9,008 nt of DNA from DATEDA01 sp035286595 (GTDB lineage: Bacteria > Pseudomonadota > Gammaproteobacteria > Burkholderiales > SG8-39), in assembly GCA_035286595.1 (NCBI GenBank), contig DATEDA010000140.1, positions 1 to 9,008 on the forward strand, given 5' to 3'. The position numbers and the translations under genes are program-made. The notes under the pieces are model-generated. The model searched no databases. It had not been told where the DNA came from and saw nothing but the letters and a program-made list of their open reading frames with translations. Positions 7,799 through 9,008 of the stretch are shown in pieces; positions within the stretch are counted from its first letter, which is position 1, and each line of letters starts with the position of its first letter.

Positions 7799-7817
7799 GC
7801 CCCCTCGCCCCTAGCTT
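7788..7817 (+). promoter_or_regulatory. Candidate promoter for the hydrolase, overlapping the terminator; probable leaderless start
   Basis: TTGACT (7788-7793) matches the -35 consensus at five of six positions. After an 18-nt spacer comes TAGCTT (7812-7817), a weak -10 of the TAnnnT form. Only 6 nt separate it from the ATG at 7824, so transcription would start at or next to the start codon and give a leaderless mRNA. No Shine-Dalgarno is present, which fits. The -35 overlaps the last bases of the terminator stem and its T-run. Confidence 0.42.
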
Positions 7818-7823
7818 GCGGCC

Positions 7824-8702
7824 ATGCTTCCAGGGCTCGAGTCTCGCCGCGTCGCTGCCGCCGGCGTAGCGTTCAGCGTGCACACGGCAGGGTCCGGCCC
7901 CGCCGTGCTGCTTCTGCACGGCTACCCGCAGACGCATCTCATCTGGCGGCACCTCGCACCCGGCTTCGCTCGTCGCTTCAGCGTCGTCGCCCCCGATCTG
8001 AAGGGATACGGCGACAGCGACGCGCCCCCGCCCACGCCCGACTCGTCCAACTACTCGAAGCGCGCGGTGGCGGCGGAGCTCGTCGCGCTCATGCGCGTGC
8101 TCGGGCACGAGCGGTTTTCGGTCGTGGGCCACGACCGCGGCGCGCGGGTCGCCTACCGGATGGCGCTCGACCATCCCGAGCGCGTCGCGAAGCTCGTCGT
8201 GCTCGACATCGTTCCCACCGGCGCGATGTGGGCAGGTGCGACGCGAGTGTTCGCGGTGAACACCTTTCACTGGGGCTTCCTGGCGCAGGGCGGCGGGATG
8301 CCCGAGCGCTTGATCGGCCTCGATCCGGACTGCTGGCTCGAGTTCGCGTGCCGCAAGTGGGCGCGCGACTTCGCGAAGCTCGCCGACGCGATGCCCGAGT
8401 ACGCGCGGGCGTTCCGGAAGCCCGGGGTCATCGCCGCGACCTGCGCCGACTACCGGGCGGGCGCGACGCTCGACGACGAGCACGATCGCGCCGATCTTGC
8501 CGCGGGCCGGAGGATCGCCTGTCCGACGCTCGCGGTCTGGTCCGGGACGTTCGTCGGCAAAGGGAAGTCGGCCGACCCGCTCGAGACCTGGCGCGAGTAC
8601 GCCGCCGACGTGCGCGGCTTTCCCGTCGCCTGCGGACACTTCATCCCCGAGGAAGCGCCTGAGCCGGTCCGCGAACCGATCGAGCGGTTTCTCGGCGAGT
8701 AG
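7824..8702 (+). CDS. Alpha/beta hydrolase, probable haloacetate (fluoroacetate) dehalogenase
   Basis: This 292-residue alpha/beta hydrolase most resembles fluoroacetate dehalogenase (haloacetate dehalogenase H-1), which hydrolyses haloacetates to glycolate plus halide through an aspartyl ester. The oxyanion-hole strand is LLLHGYPQTHLIW, followed by DLKGYGDSDAP. The nucleophile is Asp104 in GHDRGARVAYRMALDHP, with Arg105 and Arg108 placed to bind the carboxylate. Asp128 (LDIVPT) and His272 (CGHFIPEE) complete the triad. His149-Trp150 in NTFHWGFLAQ and Tyr210 match the halide-stabilising pocket; the numbering follows, within two residues, the values I recall for the Burkholderia FA1 enzyme. Relatives include epoxide hydrolases, but those lack Arg108 and the HW pair. 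No signal peptide is seen, so it is probably cytosolic. It has its own candidate promoter and no functional link to the upstream operon. The natural substrate may not be a haloacid. Confidence 0.78.
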   Translation: MLPGLESRRVAAAGVAFSVHTAGSGPAVLLLHGYPQTHLIWRHLAPGFARRFSVVAPDLKGYGDSDAPPPTPDSSNYSKRAVAAELVALMRVLGHERFSVVGHDRGARVAYRMALDHPERVAKLVVLDIVPTGAMWAGATRVFAVNTFHWGFLAQGGGMPERLIGLDPDCWLEFACRKWARDFAKLADAMPEYARAFRKPGVIAATCADYRAGATLDDEHDRADLAAGRRIACPTLAVWSGTFVGKGKSADPLETWREYAADVRGFPVACGHFIPEEAPEPVREPIERFLGE

Positions 8703-8706
8703 CGCT

Positions 8707-9008
8707 TCAGCCGCCGTCTTTCATCCGGCCGACGAGCTCCAGCTTCCCGACGCCCGCGGGCTTCATCACCACCATCTCGCCCATCACCGGGCTGACGCCA
8801 GCGACCTGCACGATCGTGCTGCCGTGCGAGACGAGGATCAAGTTGCCGGCGCCACGGAACCCGCTCGCGCGCTCGAGGATCGCGCTCCGCTGCGCGGCGG
8901 CGTTCTCGTGCCGGCCGAACAGATTGTTGAGCGCGGGCCAGGTTTCGTAACGGCCGAACGCGAGCTCGGCCGTATCCTTGCAGCGGCACCACTCGCTCGA
9001 CAGCACCT
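8707..9008 (-). CDS. Histidine phosphatase family protein, C-terminal part (5' end outside window)
   Basis: About 100 residues of a - strand frame are visible, running off the right edge. They show the second half of a histidine phosphatase (phosphoglycerate-mutase-like) domain: VLSSEWCRCKDTAELAFG, where relatives have the conserved S-S-x-x-x-R-x-x-x-T-A, and NLILVSHGSTI, with the second catalytic histidine. The first-histidine RHG motif must lie upstream of the window. The WCRC form resembles a subgroup I recall as often exported in Betaproteobacteria, but the amino end is unseen, so location cannot be judged. A GTG at 9004-9006 would start the protein inside a conserved strand and is not a credible start. 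The stop lies 4 nt from the stop of the convergent hydrolase gene, so the transcripts must overlap. The substrate is unknown. Confidence 0.82.
   Translation of the reverse strand, partial: VLSSEWCRCKDTAELAFGRYETWPALNNLFGRHENAAAQRSAILERASGFRGAGNLILVSHGSTIVQVAGVSPVMGEMVVMKPAGVGKLELVGRMKDGG

Overview
The window is a high-GC, densely coding stretch of a proteobacterial chromosome. The gene order lptE-holA-proA-(thioredoxin-fold gene)-nadD-rsfS-rlmH-maf-rng is a housekeeping neighbourhood I associate with Betaproteobacteria. That placement is inferred from gene order and protein sequence, not from any search. There is no transposase, phage gene, CRISPR array, tRNA or rRNA.

Positions 1-5590 look like one long co-directional run on the + strand. 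It holds the 3' part of lptE (outer-membrane LPS assembly), holA (DNA polymerase III delta), proA (proline synthesis), a DsbA/HCCA-isomerase-like gene, nadD (NAD synthesis), rsfS (ribosome silencing), rlmH (23S rRNA methylation) and maf (nucleotide pyrophosphatase). Spacers are 0-13 nt, and two junctions overlap (proA/DsbA-like by 8 nt, nadD/rsfS by 1 nt). This suggests a shared transcript and translational coupling. Almost none of the starts has a clear Shine-Dalgarno sequence.

Positions 5591-5743 form the largest non-coding gap (153 nt). It carries a degenerate inverted repeat of the 'ACCGCAAAGGCGCAAAGAG' type, a dispersed intergenic sequence often mis-annotated as small proteins. It is followed by rng (RNase G, 489 aa, catalytic residues intact) and a small tail-anchored protein of unknown function (7289-7678). 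A good intrinsic terminator at 7764-7798 closes the + strand run.

The -35 hexamer of a candidate promoter is embedded in the foot of that terminator. It would drive, probably as a leaderless mRNA, an alpha/beta hydrolase (7824-8702) with every known active-site residue of fluoroacetate dehalogenase. A convergent histidine-phosphatase gene (- strand) ends 4 nt beyond it and runs off the window.

I see no convincing undescribed multi-gene system. The points most worth a second look are the maf-rng inverted repeat, the dehalogenase-like enzyme with its overlapping terminator/promoter, and the cysteine-less thioredoxin-fold protein inside the core operon.
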